A stretch of DNA of 64,000 nt from Natribacillus halophilus (GCF_900100185.1 NZ_FNEN01000001.1:366858-430857), one strand, 5' to 3'; positions 33,317-42,613 are shown, counted from the first letter of the stretch. Notes: generated by a model not told the origin, from the sequence alone. Numbers and translations: made by a program.

Positions 33317-34669
33317 TTGTCTATTTTCGATTTAACCATTGATCTCGGTTTGATTTCAGCTTTACTGCTGATCGGTGTTATGCTTCGAGCCAGATTCAGG
33401 TTTATTCAAAAGTTCTTTATCCCGGCGAGCATGATTGCCGGTTTTATTGGGTTAGCACTTGGTCCCAACGGTTTTGATTGGTTGCCATTCTCTGATTCCA
33501 TTGCTGATTATCCGACGATATTAATCGCGGTCATTTTTGGGGCGATTCCCATTGGAGCTGCTCAAGTAAATTGGAAAAAAACATTTCATCGTGTACGGAA
33601 TATGTGGTTATATTCTATGTTTTTGACGTTCCTGATGTGGGGCGGCGGAGCGATGATTACTTTATTGGTTCTCATGCATATTTGGGACGTGCCTGAAGGG
33701 TTTGGCCTTATACTCGGTGCCGGATTTCTGGGAGGTCACGGAACTGCTGCCGCTATCGGAGAAGCACTGACCAATATGGGTTGGGAAGAGGCTACTGCTC
33801 TTGGCTATACGTCTGCAACGATTGGTTTGCTTTGTGCGATCGTCGGTGGGCTTTTCATCGTCAAGCGGAATGCAAAGAAAAATCAAACAACATTTATTTC
33901 TGATTTTAAAGACCTTCCAGAAGACTTAAGAACCGGCTTGGTGAAAAAGGAAGACCGGGAATCAACAGGAAAAGGGACGGTTTCTCCAAATACGGTTGAT
34001 CCGCTTTTCTTTCATTTAGCGATTATCGGCGTTGTCGTTGTGATCAGTTATTATTTGCAAGAGAGCTTGCAGGCCCTTTTTCCGCAAGTGAGCGTCCCAT
34101 TGCTGAGCCTGGCCTTTATCGTCGGACTCATCATGCAAATGATCTTGAGCAAAGCAAAAGCAAACAGTTACGTTGATAAACCGACCATCAATCGAATCAG
34201 TGGAACCGCCACGGATTTAACGGTAGCCTTCGGCATTGCATCTATTAATTTAGCTATTGTGGCGGATTATCTCGTTCCGCTCATTGCCTTGTTTATCTTT
34301 GGGGTCATTTGGGCGTATTTGATTTTTCATTTCATCTCCCCGCGTGTTTTTCACCAGCATTGGTTCGAAAATGGCATCTTTGGCTGGGGATGGAGCACAG
34401 GAACGGTCGCGATGGGCATTGCGCTTCTTAAAGTCGTCGACCCGAAGAATCAGGCCACGACCCTTGATGATTACGCCCTGGGTTATGTCGGGATGGTGCC
34501 GTTTGAAGTGCTCATCATTACGTTCGGCCCGCTGTTATTGATGACAGGTTATGGATTCGTTTACGTTCTGGTCCTCCTCGGCGTGGCAGCCATACTGTTA
34601 GGAGTAGCAACCAAATCAGGTTGGCTCGTACAGGAATCAACAGTGAAAGAACGGCGAAAATCTTCATAA
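33317..34669 (+). CDS. GltS-family sodium:glutamate-type symporter
   Basis: 450 residues with about 11 membrane helices. LGAGFLGGHGTAAAIGEALTNMGW (about residues 131-154) and the inverted-repeat partner FGWGWSTGTVAMGIALLKVVDP (about 355-376) are GltS-type motifs; the pore loops with GGHGTA are well conserved. TTG start at 33317 with GGGAGGT 8 nt upstream. First gene of the plus-strand operon gltS-gntR-hydrolase-DUF6282-glcD. Glutamate is the family substrate, but the operon contains no glutamate enzyme, so another carboxylate is possible. Confidence 0.82.
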   Translation: MSIFDLTIDLGLISALLLIGVMLRARFRFIQKFFIPASMIAGFIGLALGPNGFDWLPFSDSIADYPTILIAVIFGAIPIGAAQVNWKKTFHRVRNMWLYSMFLTFLMWGGGAMITLLVLMHIWDVPEGFGLILGAGFLGGHGTAAAIGEALTNMGWEEATALGYTSATIGLLCAIVGGLFIVKRNAKKNQTTFISDFKDLPEDLRTGLVKKEDRESTGKGTVSPNTVDPLFFHLAIIGVVVVISYYLQESLQALFPQVSVPLLSLAFIVGLIMQMILSKAKANSYVDKPTINRISGTATDLTVAFGIASINLAIVADYLVPLIALFIFGVIWAYLIFHFISPRVFHQHWFENGIFGWGWSTGTVAMGIALLKVVDPKNQATTLDDYALGYVGMVPFEVLIITFGPLLLMTGYGFVYVLVLLGVAAILLGVATKSGWLVQESTVKERRKSS

Positions 34670-34679
34670 AACGAGGGGA

Positions 34680-35384
34680 ATGATGATGAAAATCGAACGC
34701 AAAAAAGTTTCGATGCAAGTGTTTGATCACATTAAAAAAATGATTGACGATCACGAACTTAAACCGGGGGATAAACTCCCGACTGAAAGTTATTTTACCG
34801 AACTTTTCGGGGTGAGCCGGACACCGATCCGCGAAGCCCTCAGTGTCCTGGAAGCCAGTGGGTTGATCACATCCACCCAGGGAGGGGGAAGTGTCATTCA
34901 ACCCATATCCGCTTCCGATTTAATGGAAGAAACACGCTTTGAATTCATGGATCCTCTCGAGGTCGTCGATCTGCTGGAAACACGCATGATCATTGAATCC
35001 GGGGCTGCGTACTTTGCGGCTAAACGCAGAGCCCCTGCAGACCTCGAGAACATTCAACAGGCCCTCGTTCACATTCGAGACACCCAGTCGGAAGAAAAAA
35101 TCGGGCACGAGGAAGATATTCATTTTCATAAAGTGATTGTCGAGGCTTCGCATAATCCGGTTTTAATCCAAACCATGGCGAGTATCTCGAATTTATACGA
35201 CAAAGCAGTAAAGTTTTCTTTAGCTAAAAACTTAGGCTGGAAAGAAAAAAGACAGCAAGTCCTGCAAGAACATGAAGACATTTACGCGGCGGTCGAAAAA
35301 AAAGAACCTGAAAATGCCCGGCAAGCGATGATTAAACATCTGGAAAATGCAAAAACTCAAGCTTGCTCAATATATTTACAATGA
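34680..35384 (+). CDS. GntR-family (FadR subgroup) transcriptional regulator
   Basis: 234 residues. An N-terminal winged helix has LKPGDKLPTESYFTELFGVS (about residues 22-41) and RTPIREALSVLEASGLI, then an all-helical FCD ligand domain with VVDLLETRMIIESGAAYFAAK (about 95-115) and conserved acidic/histidine residues (DIHFHKVIVEASHNP) that usually bind a metal and a carboxylate. Three ATG codons in a row (34680, 34683, 34686) could start it; GAGGGG fits the third best. It probably binds TTGTAATACAA at 33268 and controls its own operon, perhaps also the divergent kinase operon. Confidence 0.85.
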   Translation: MMMKIERKKVSMQVFDHIKKMIDDHELKPGDKLPTESYFTELFGVSRTPIREALSVLEASGLITSTQGGGSVIQPISASDLMEETRFEFMDPLEVVDLLETRMIIESGAAYFAAKRRAPADLENIQQALVHIRDTQSEEKIGHEEDIHFHKVIVEASHNPVLIQTMASISNLYDKAVKFSLAKNLGWKEKRQQVLQEHEDIYAAVEKKEPENARQAMIKHLENAKTQACSIYLQ

Positions 35385-35396
35385 CAGGAGAGAGCA

Positions 35397-36320
35397 ATGA
35401 TGATCGAAAAGAATATTTATTTTTACAGTGAAGGTTCCAAGTTACAAGGAACGCTCTATTATCCCGATGACATTGGCACAAATGAAACCAGACCCGCGAT
35501 TATCCCTAACTCCGGGTACCAGGGATTTAATGAGTTTTATCCGAAGATGTTTGCGAAAAAAATGACTGAAGTCGGGTATATTTGTTTGGGATTTGACTAC
35601 CGTGGGTTTGCCGATAGCGAAGGCGAATACGGGAAAGTGTTAATTGAGCAACAAGTCGAGGATATTCACAACGCGATCACCTTTTTGCAATTTCAGGAAG
35701 AAGTCGACCAAAACAGCATCGGGTTGATTGGCTGGGGGATGGGCGCGGCAAACGTGATTCTCACGGCCGCGAACAATACAAATATCTCTGCCACGGCTGC
35801 CTTGAACGGATTTTACCACGGCGAACGGTGGCTTAAATCGATTCATTCCTATAAAGAATGGGTACAAATTCTCGAAACGGTAAAGGCCGATCGCGTTCAC
35901 CGCGTCTTTCAAGGGGAGTCGCAGCTCGCCGACCCTTTCATTCATTACCCGTTAGATCCAGCCACAAAAGAATATGTAGAAAAAGAGCTGGCGTCCGTTT
36001 ACGGCTTTGGGCAACAGACGACGTTGCAGTTTACAGAATCGATTATCGATTTAAATGTGGAAAGGGTCGTTAAAGAATTGGCACCGCGACCGTTGTTTGT
36101 CGGACATGGAGAAGACAATCTCCTCCACCCGTATGAAGAAGCGCTCGCCCTTTATGAAAGCGCTGCTGCGCCCAAAAGTCTTTTCACCGTTAAAGGTAAG
36201 CATAACGACTTTATGTATAGCGACCACCCTGAATTTAAGGCTCTTTGTACGCATTTATTTGCTTTTTTTCAGGAAGCTTTCGAAAAAAGCGCCTCCCCGA
36301 TTCGAAAGGAAACGGTATAA
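35397..36320 (+). CDS. Alpha/beta-hydrolase fold protein lacking the nucleophile
   Basis: 307 residues. GYICLGFDYRGFADSEGEYG (about residues 60-79) and the C-terminal FVGHGEDNLLHPYEEALALY plus GKHNDFMYSDHPEF give a clear alpha/beta-hydrolase fold. The nucleophile elbow reads IGLIGWGMGAANVI, so position 114, where a serine, cysteine or aspartate is expected, is glycine. The histidine and acidic positions still seem present. The protein may be a non-catalytic binder or use another mechanism. GGAGAG precedes the ATG, and its TAA overlaps the next gene's ATG. Confidence 0.75.
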   Translation: MMIEKNIYFYSEGSKLQGTLYYPDDIGTNETRPAIIPNSGYQGFNEFYPKMFAKKMTEVGYICLGFDYRGFADSEGEYGKVLIEQQVEDIHNAITFLQFQEEVDQNSIGLIGWGMGAANVILTAANNTNISATAALNGFYHGERWLKSIHSYKEWVQILETVKADRVHRVFQGESQLADPFIHYPLDPATKEYVEKELASVYGFGQQTTLQFTESIIDLNVERVVKELAPRPLFVGHGEDNLLHPYEEALALYESAAAPKSLFTVKGKHNDFMYSDHPEFKALCTHLFAFFQEAFEKSASPIRKETV

Positions 36321-37201
36321 TGGCAAAAAATTGGCACCGATTACTTGAAGGAGCGATCGAACTGCATGCCCACTCTTCCCCCAGTATTTTTCCCAGACGG
36401 CAAACAGACTGGGCGTTAGTAGAAGATGTCTATCAGGCAGGCATGAACGGCATCGTGTTGAAAGCCCATGAAGGGGCGACCCATGACCGAGCGACACTAC
36501 TGCAGGAAAAATATCCGTCTCTGACCCTTGCTGGCGGCCTCGTCTGTAATTTATTTACAGGAGGTATTTCCAGCCATGCTGTTGATATGGCCCTACGCAT
36601 GGGAGCAAGCGTGATTTGGATGCCCACCCTTTCAGCCGCCCAACATCAACGCTATTTTGCTCAACACAGTAAAACAAATATTTTCAATAGCGAAGAAGCA
36701 CTGGATGATGCTTATGACGGTTTAACCGTAACCGAAAACGGGATCATTAAAGATGAAGTGAAAAACGTATTGGCATTGATCGCGCGTAAAGATGCCGTGT
36801 TAGCCACCGGACATCTAGCAGGTGAAGAGGTGATGATGCTCGTTGAAGAGGCGAAGCGTCAAGGAGTAAAGCGAATCTTAATCCAGCATGCCGACCTTGG
36901 GATCGCTCCGCTTACCCTCGAACAGCAAAAACAACTGGCCACGCAAGGGTGTATCATTGAAAAGTGTTATCTCGCCTGCGGCCCTGATTTTCAGGATCTC
37001 ACCATCAACGATATGGCTCGTTCGATTGAGGCGATTGGCGCTGACCATTGTGCATTGGTCACCGATTATGGGCAGGCGCACAATAGGCCGGTGGTTGAAG
37101 CTTTGGAGACGTTTATCATGGAGCTTTTGCATGAAAAAATCTCTGAAGCGGACATCCGACAGATGGTCGTGCATAACCCCCGTTCCCTTATACACGGATA
37201 G
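36320..37201 (+). CDS. Metal-dependent hydrolase-like protein (DUF6282 type)
   Basis: 293 residues. EGAIELHAHSSPSIFPRR at about residues 10-27 contains the HxH pair of amidohydrolase/PHP folds; GIVLKAHEGAT (about 43-53), LATGHLAGEEV and ILIQHADLG (about 190-198) add further histidines, and ALVTDYGQ an aspartate, so the metal centre seems complete. I recognise the pattern as similar to DUF6282 proteins; no reaction is assigned. The start at 36320 is fixed by TAATG overlap with the preceding gene; the frame is open further upstream but only within that gene. Confidence 0.72.
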   Translation: MAKNWHRLLEGAIELHAHSSPSIFPRRQTDWALVEDVYQAGMNGIVLKAHEGATHDRATLLQEKYPSLTLAGGLVCNLFTGGISSHAVDMALRMGASVIWMPTLSAAQHQRYFAQHSKTNIFNSEEALDDAYDGLTVTENGIIKDEVKNVLALIARKDAVLATGHLAGEEVMMLVEEAKRQGVKRILIQHADLGIAPLTLEQQKQLATQGCIIEKCYLACGPDFQDLTINDMARSIEAIGADHCALVTDYGQAHNRPVVEALETFIMELLHEKISEADIRQMVVHNPRSLIHG

Positions 37202-37213
37202 GAGGAATTTTTT

Positions 37214-38629
37214 ATGGAAACCGGGTGGATAGAAGCATTACAGGCAAAAATGGGCGAAAAAATGATAAGCTCGCGTTCTGATCTCGACACCTATAGTTAT
37301 GATGCTGCTTTTGGTGAGTTTTTTCCGGAAGCCGTCGTCTATGTCACGAATACCGAAGCAGTCAGTGAAGTGTTGAAGATCGCCAACGAATACAAAGTTT
37401 CGGTAACCCCGAGAGGCCTGGGGACGGGTTTGAGCGGCGGCGATCTCCCTGTCCACGGCGGGATTACCCTCGATATGACGCAGTGGCCGGCTTCGGTAGA
37501 AGTTTTCCCCAACGATTTGGTCGCGCGTGTCTCCCCGGGGACCCTGACCTCCGAGATACACGCGGAAGCAGAAAAACACGGCCTCATGTATCCCCCGGAC
37601 CCGAGCAGCTCCAACATCTCTACCATTGGCGGAAACCTCGCTGAAAATGCCGGAGGTCCGCGCGGCTTGAAGTATGGCGTCACCAAGGATTATGTGCTCG
37701 GGCTTGAAGTCGTCACCCCGGAAGGGGAAATCATGCATACCGGCGGGCACACCATTAAAAATGTCACCGGGCTGGATCTCACCAAACTTATGGTGGGCTC
37801 GGAAGGCATTCTCGGGATGATCACCGGCGCGACGTTAAAACTGATTCCAAAACCCGCCGCGGCGCAAACGGTTATGGCTGCCTTTTCAACGATGGAGGTA
37901 GCAGGACAAGCCGTTTCAAAAACACTCACCTCCGGCATCCTCCCCGCAAAAATGGAATTTATTGATCAGGCTTGCGCACAAGCCGTTGAAAAATACGAGC
38001 CCTTAGGCCTCCCCACGAACGTTGAAGCTATTGTTTTAGTCGAATTAGATGGCCATCCGACTGCTGTCCAAGAGGAAGCAGAGGCCGTAAGCAAAATCAT
38101 GAAAGAGCTTGGCGGAACCAATATCTCCCAGCCCCAGACGAAAGAAGATGCTTTAAACATGTGGAAAGCGCGGAGATTGGTATCCCCCGCCACGGCAAAC
38201 ATCAAACCGACCAGAGCATCTGAAGACGCCACTGTCCCCCGCAGTCAAATCCCCGCGATGATGGCTCGACTGGCAGAGATCCGTGAAAAATATGATCTTT
38301 TACTCGTCGTCTTTGGACACGCGGGGGACGGCAATCTGCATCCAAACATTTTATGTGATGACCGCGACCCGGAAGAAATCGAACGGGTTAAACAGGCGAT
38401 CGAGGAAATTTTCCAGTCTGCGTTGGAACTGGGCGGCACCCTATCCGGAGAACATGGCATAGGCACGATGAAATCCCCTTTTCTGGAAAAAGAGTTGGGT
38501 CCCGTTGGCGTGGATATGATGAAGCGGATTAAGCAAAGCTGGGACCCGAACAACATCATGAATCCGGGGAAGATATTTCCGGATAAAGGGCAGCGATTGA
38601 TTTTGAGTCGGGCGGTTGAGAGAGAGTAA
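37214..38629 (+). CDS. FAD-linked oxidase, GlcD / D-lactate dehydrogenase type
   Basis: 471 residues. The FAD-binding domain (about residues 30-215) contains VTPRGLGTGLSGGDLPVHGG and DPSSSNISTIGGNLAENAGG; the C-terminal FAD-oxidase domain contains VVFGHAGDGNLHPNI (about 373-387) and SGEHGIGTMKSPFL (about 413-426). These enzymes oxidise 2-hydroxy acids such as glycolate or D-lactate. GlcE and GlcF partners are absent, so it may work alone or with a carrier encoded elsewhere. Last gene of the gltS operon, followed by a terminator. It suggests that the pathway produces a 2-hydroxy acid. Confidence 0.85.
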   Translation: METGWIEALQAKMGEKMISSRSDLDTYSYDAAFGEFFPEAVVYVTNTEAVSEVLKIANEYKVSVTPRGLGTGLSGGDLPVHGGITLDMTQWPASVEVFPNDLVARVSPGTLTSEIHAEAEKHGLMYPPDPSSSNISTIGGNLAENAGGPRGLKYGVTKDYVLGLEVVTPEGEIMHTGGHTIKNVTGLDLTKLMVGSEGILGMITGATLKLIPKPAAAQTVMAAFSTMEVAGQAVSKTLTSGILPAKMEFIDQACAQAVEKYEPLGLPTNVEAIVLVELDGHPTAVQEEAEAVSKIMKELGGTNISQPQTKEDALNMWKARRLVSPATANIKPTRASEDATVPRSQIPAMMARLAEIREKYDLLLVVFGHAGDGNLHPNILCDDRDPEEIERVKQAIEEIFQSALELGGTLSGEHGIGTMKSPFLEKELGPVGVDMMKRIKQSWDPNNIMNPGKIFPDKGQRLILSRAVERE

Positions 38630-38670
38630 TAAATGAAGGTGTGTGGCCGAGGTCGTTTATGTTTTAAAGC

Positions 38671-38710
38671 CCAAGTCCCTATTTAAAGGGCTTGGACTTC
38701 TTTATCGTCA
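38671..38710 (+). terminator. Terminator after the glcD-like gene
   Basis: CCAAG-T-CCC (38671-38679) pairs with GGGCTTGG (38688-38695), with one bulged base, followed by ACTTCTTTATC. Confidence 0.6.
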
Positions 38711-38783
38711 TCACTTGATTCGGCTTGTTTATATAGCCAATCCGAGGACACGGATATTTCGTGGCAGCGGAAAAAAGTGACCG

Positions 38784-38890
38784 TGTGAGTTTTCACTTCC
38801 CTTGTAATCAATTATTTATCATGCATTTACACGTGCAAGCCCGATAAAAGGTTACCTCAGATAGTGTCAATAGGTAAAGTGAAACTCACA
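38784..38890. repeat. Inverted repeat between convergent operons
   Basis: TGTGAGTTTTCACTT (38784-38798) and AAGTGAAACTCACA (38877-38890) are inverted copies with one inserted base, 78 bp apart. The gap 38711-38896 holds no gene. The pair may be a decayed element end or a long terminator stem. Confidence 0.4.
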
Positions 38891-38896
38891 ATCCCA

Positions 38897-40237
38897 TCAC
38901 CCCTCCAATTCATCAAAATCTATGTGAGGCGGTTGTTTATTAAACATGTTCGTTACATACAACAAGTATCCAAACCCGATCAGCACCCAAATGATCCCCA
39001 CATATAAAGTAAATAACTCTAGACTAACCCACAGATAGAGAACAAACCCCATTCCAATAAGCGGAGATATAATATAGCTAAAGATCGATTTGCTTGATCC
39101 TTTTTCTCTTGTACGTAGATAGTGAACAATGACGCATAAATTAACAAAGGTAAAGGCAGTGAATGCCCCGAAGTTAATTAATGATGCCGCTGTTTCCAAG
39201 TCAATTAACAGCGAAGATAGAGATATCACACCGATTAGAACAATATTAAAAATTGGGGTTTTAAACTTAGGATGTACATAGCCAAAAAACTTTTTCGGTA
39301 ATACCCCATCACGACCCATAGCATACAATAACCTGGATGCACTCATTTGTGCAGCAACACCAGCAGAAAGGACAGATGCTAGAGCTCCTGATACAAATAC
39401 TGTTAAAAATAGATCGCCACCAATGAATTGTGCTATCAGCGGTGATGCACTTTCTATATCGTCAAATTGTGAAACACTGGGAAACAATGACTGCATAAAG
39501 TACGTGACGGTAAAAAAGAAAGTGAATCCAATAAAGACAACGAGAAAAATGCCTTTCGGAATCGTTTTCTTTGGCTCGATCGTTTCCTCGGAAAGCATGG
39601 TAATTGCATCGAATCCGATGAAAGAAAGGGCAAGTATCGCCGCTCCGGCAAATAATGCTGAAATTTCGATGTTAGATGACAAAATCGGATCTATACTCAT
39701 CAATCGGTCTGGCTGGACATTTGTTATGCTGATGATCGTTAATATGATAAACATAAAACCGATTAAAAATTGGTATACAACGAGTAACCCGTTCATTGAA
39801 GCTGAAATTTTTAAACCAATTGATGTGAACACAGTAATAACAATTATCGTTAATACAGGCCATACCCATGTAGGTACATCGGGAAATGCCGGAGATAGGT
39901 ATACCCTAGCTAATAGTGCATTGATCATAGGTAATGCCAAATACGCCATAAATGTTGACCAACCGACGATAAAGCCTAGATGAGAATTCATTGTACGTTG
40001 AGTATAAGTGTATACAGACCCTGCAATCGGGTAGAGCCGTACCATTTTACTGTAGCTGAAGGCAGTAAATAAAATGGCTGCAAATACTAAAATATAGGCT
40101 GTTGGTACGTGCCCAGTCGTAATCTCAGTAACAATCCCGAATGTATCAAAAACTGCAAAAGGAGCCATATATGCAATTCCAATACTGACCACATGCCACA
40201 ATTTTAATGATCTCTGTAATTGACCCTGTGAATTCAT
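38897..40237 (-). CDS. APC-family amino acid/polyamine permease
   Basis: 446 residues with 12 predicted membrane helices. The N-terminal LKLWHVVSIGIAYMAPFAVFDTFGIVTE (about residues 11-38) and FIGFDAITMLSEETIEPKKTIPKGI (about 207-231) are APC signatures. Last gene of the operon behind two agmatine deiminases, so it probably imports agmatine or exchanges it for putrescine; the putrescine-importer subgroup is compatible. AAGGGGG precedes its ATG. Base composition is noticeably more AT-rich than that of the deiminase genes. Confidence 0.8.
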   Translation of the reverse strand: MNSQGQLQRSLKLWHVVSIGIAYMAPFAVFDTFGIVTEITTGHVPTAYILVFAAILFTAFSYSKMVRLYPIAGSVYTYTQRTMNSHLGFIVGWSTFMAYLALPMINALLARVYLSPAFPDVPTWVWPVLTIIVITVFTSIGLKISASMNGLLVVYQFLIGFMFIILTIISITNVQPDRLMSIDPILSSNIEISALFAGAAILALSFIGFDAITMLSEETIEPKKTIPKGIFLVVFIGFTFFFTVTYFMQSLFPSVSQFDDIESASPLIAQFIGGDLFLTVFVSGALASVLSAGVAAQMSASRLLYAMGRDGVLPKKFFGYVHPKFKTPIFNIVLIGVISLSSLLIDLETAASLINFGAFTAFTFVNLCVIVHYLRTREKGSSKSIFSYIISPLIGMGFVLYLWVSLELFTLYVGIIWVLIGFGYLLYVTNMFNKQPPHIDFDELEG

Positions 40238-40257
40238 GTTTCTTCCCCCTTTATAGT

Positions 40258-41358
40258 TTAAGGTCTTGGTTGTGCCAATGTCATGCAGTGAATATTACCG
40301 CCACTTAAAGACCATTCTTTTGTTGGAAGACCAATGACTTTCCTGTCTGGCATTATTTCTTGATATTTTTTTATCGCTTCCTGATCTCGTGTATCATTAA
40401 ACAATGGCACCAGGAATGCACCATTAACGAAAATGCCATTAATATATGTCACTGCTAATGGCTGATTGGCTTCACGAGGGGCTGCGTCCCCAACAATATC
40501 AAATCCTTTGTTTTCCTCTTCTGTTATATAAATAATTTCCGGTATATTTATTTTGTGAATTTCAAACTTCCTTCCCTTTGCGTCTGTCTCTTGGTTTAAG
40601 ATATCATAAGCTTCTTTGAATACTGGATACTGTGGATGATTAACATCATCCGTCCATGAAAGCGCAATCACCCCAGGTCGAACAAAGAAACAAATATCGT
40701 CTATATGACCTCCTGTCTCATCATATAGCATCCCCCTCTTAATCCATATCACCTTGTCCAGACCAAGGTATTCTTTACAATTTCTTTCCACTTCTTCTTT
40801 CGTCATATCTCCATTTCGATTGGGGTTGAGATTACATTCTTCTGTCAAAATAATTGTACCTTCTCCGTCTACTTGCGTTGCTCCGCCCTCCAGAATAAAA
40901 TGTCTAGCGTCATATGAATCTATATGGTCAAGTTCAAATAGTTTTCGTGAAAATTGCTTATCCAGGTCCCATGGAAAATAGAGCCCTTCTTCCAATCCTC
41001 CATACGCGTTAAAATCAAACTGAACTCCTCTCATTTCACCTTTATCATTAACAAGGTAAAAGGCACCTTTGTCTTGAACCCATGCTTCATTGGTTGACAT
41101 TTCAACAACACGAACGTCATCTGATAATCTTGCTCTTGCATTTTCATATTGCGATGCAGAGCAGATAACTGTTATTTCTTCATACTCAGCAATCGTATTA
41201 GCAACAATCACACATACTTCTTGGGCAGGTTTCCCGCCATTTCTAAAAGCAAATCCTTTTTCCGGCCAAATAATAATGGACCCTTTATGCGGTTCAAATT
41301 CTCCCGGAATTCTAAAACCATCTTTTTTTGGCGTGCTGTTTTTAATAACTTTTGCCAT
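40258..41358 (-). CDS. aguA: Agmatine deiminase (second copy)
   Basis: Converts agmatine to N-carbamoylputrescine and ammonia. It has 366 residues, the family length. The catalytic cysteine is Cys358 in SLSGGNIHCMTLAQP; other active-site segments are DGFRIPGEFEPHKGSIIIWP (about residues 13-32), TNEAWVQDKGAFYLV, LEGGATQVDGEGTIILTEEC and DETGGHIDDICFF. It lies 36 bp after the first copy and 20 bp before the permease. The two copies differ throughout, so this is not a recent duplication. Compared with copy 1 it is more AT-rich, like the permease gene. Confidence 0.9.
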   Translation of the reverse strand: MAKVIKNSTPKKDGFRIPGEFEPHKGSIIIWPEKGFAFRNGGKPAQEVCVIVANTIAEYEEITVICSASQYENARARLSDDVRVVEMSTNEAWVQDKGAFYLVNDKGEMRGVQFDFNAYGGLEEGLYFPWDLDKQFSRKLFELDHIDSYDARHFILEGGATQVDGEGTIILTEECNLNPNRNGDMTKEEVERNCKEYLGLDKVIWIKRGMLYDETGGHIDDICFFVRPGVIALSWTDDVNHPQYPVFKEAYDILNQETDAKGRKFEIHKINIPEIIYITEEENKGFDIVGDAAPREANQPLAVTYINGIFVNGAFLVPLFNDTRDQEAIKKYQEIMPDRKVIGLPTKEWSLSGGNIHCMTLAQPRP

Positions 41359-41394
41359 TTTATTTCCCTTCTTTTACATTAAAATTACTACCTT

Positions 41395-42489
41395 TCACCC
41401 TGAATAAGGTTTTGGTTGCTGTTGCGTAATGCAGTGGATATTCCCACCACCAAGGGATAGTTCCCTCGAACACACCGGAACAATTTCTCTATCCGGGAAC
41501 AAGCGTTGAAACTGTTTAACCGCCACCTGGTCTTGCGGGTCATCAAATGCGGGTAATATAACGGCACCGTTGCATAAGTAGCCATTCACGTAAGTGGCAA
41601 CGAACGTTTCCCCGGCTTTACGCTCATAGCTGTCCTCTGTCTGGTCAAGTTGTTGACTTTCTTCCGGTTGTAAAACGGGCTGTTCCGGAATGGATACTTC
41701 ATGAATGGTCAACGCTCTTCCGGCAGCATCGGTCGCTTGTTGCAATTGCTCCTTGCATTTTTTCAATACCGAATACTGCGGGTGATTTTGATCGTCAGTC
41801 CAGCTCATCGCCACTTCACCCGGACGGATATAGCAAAGGACTTCATCAATGTGACCATCAGTTTCATCGCCTACCATGCCTTGATCCAACCAGATCACTT
41901 TTTTAATGTTCAAAGTCTCTTTTAATCGTTCTTCTACCTGCACCTGAGCCCAATCAGGGTTGCGGTTGGGGTTTAAGAGACACTCTTTCGTTGTAATTAA
42001 TGTGCCTTCCCCATCGACTGCAATCGCTCCCCCTTCAAGCGTCAGATCCGTTGCCTCGTAGCGTGGCACGCCCTCGATTTCCAGCACCTTCTGTCTAACG
42101 AGCATATCCTGGTCCCAAGGGAAGTACAGACCTCCTTTAAGTCCTCCCCAAGCATTAAAGTGGAAATCTACCCCGCTTAATTGACCCGCATCATTCGTTA
42201 AGAATGTCGGTCCGATATCTCTCATCCAGGCATCGTTCGATGACATTTCAATCACACGAATATTAGGTGATAAAGTAGCTCGTGCATGCTCGTACTGCTC
42301 ACCCGGCACACAAACAGTCACCGGTTCAAATTTTGAAATCGCTTCGGCAACATTTGTGAATACTCGTTGTGCCGGCTTTGCACCCGAATGCCATGTGTCA
42401 GGGCGAATGGGCCAGAGCAGCCAAGTGCCATCATGGGGTTCAAATTCACCGGGCATCCTGTAACCATCTTCTCTAGGTGAATGATTCAT
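41395..42489 (-). CDS. aguA: Agmatine deiminase (first copy)
   Basis: 364 residues from the ATG at 42489, which has GGAGG 10 nt upstream; the open frame extends to 42636 but includes the promoter. Catalytic Cys353 lies in SLGGGNIHCITQQQP. DGYRMPGEFEPHDGTWLLWP, SNDAWMRDIGPTFLT (the peptidyl-arginine-deiminase-type Trp-Met-Arg-Asp loop) and DETDGHIDEVLCY are intact. First gene after a near-perfect sigma-54 promoter (42553-42569) and a partial cre site. The WMRD loop is the canonical form, while copy 2 has WVQD. Confidence 0.92.
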   Translation of the reverse strand: MNHSPREDGYRMPGEFEPHDGTWLLWPIRPDTWHSGAKPAQRVFTNVAEAISKFEPVTVCVPGEQYEHARATLSPNIRVIEMSSNDAWMRDIGPTFLTNDAGQLSGVDFHFNAWGGLKGGLYFPWDQDMLVRQKVLEIEGVPRYEATDLTLEGGAIAVDGEGTLITTKECLLNPNRNPDWAQVQVEERLKETLNIKKVIWLDQGMVGDETDGHIDEVLCYIRPGEVAMSWTDDQNHPQYSVLKKCKEQLQQATDAAGRALTIHEVSIPEQPVLQPEESQQLDQTEDSYERKAGETFVATYVNGYLCNGAVILPAFDDPQDQVAVKQFQRLFPDREIVPVCSRELSLGGGNIHCITQQQPKPYSG

Positions 42490-42514
42490 TTTCAGTGTAC
42501 CTCCTTGAAAATAA

Positions 42515-42528
42515 TGTAAGCGCTTTAG
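42515..42528 (-). promoter_or_regulatory. Partial cre (CcpA) site before aguA
   Basis: On the minus strand CTAAAGCGCTTACA matches 12 of 14 positions of TGWAANCGNTNWCA. It lies between the predicted sigma-54 start site and the ribosome site. Confidence 0.4.
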
Positions 42529-42552
42529 ATCATTTGCATTTGTATTATTTGA

Positions 42553-42569
42553 TGCAATATACGTGCCAA
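42553..42569 (-). promoter_or_regulatory. Sigma-54 promoter of the aguA operon
   Basis: TTGGCAC-GTATA-TTGCA on the minus strand is a full match to the TTGGCAC-N5-TTGCA consensus. The transcript would start near 42541, about 52 nt before the aguA start codon. Confidence 0.85.
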
Positions 42570-42613
42570 AGTTATAGAAAAGCTTGTAAGCCTTGCACGG
42601 TCTAATATCCAAG

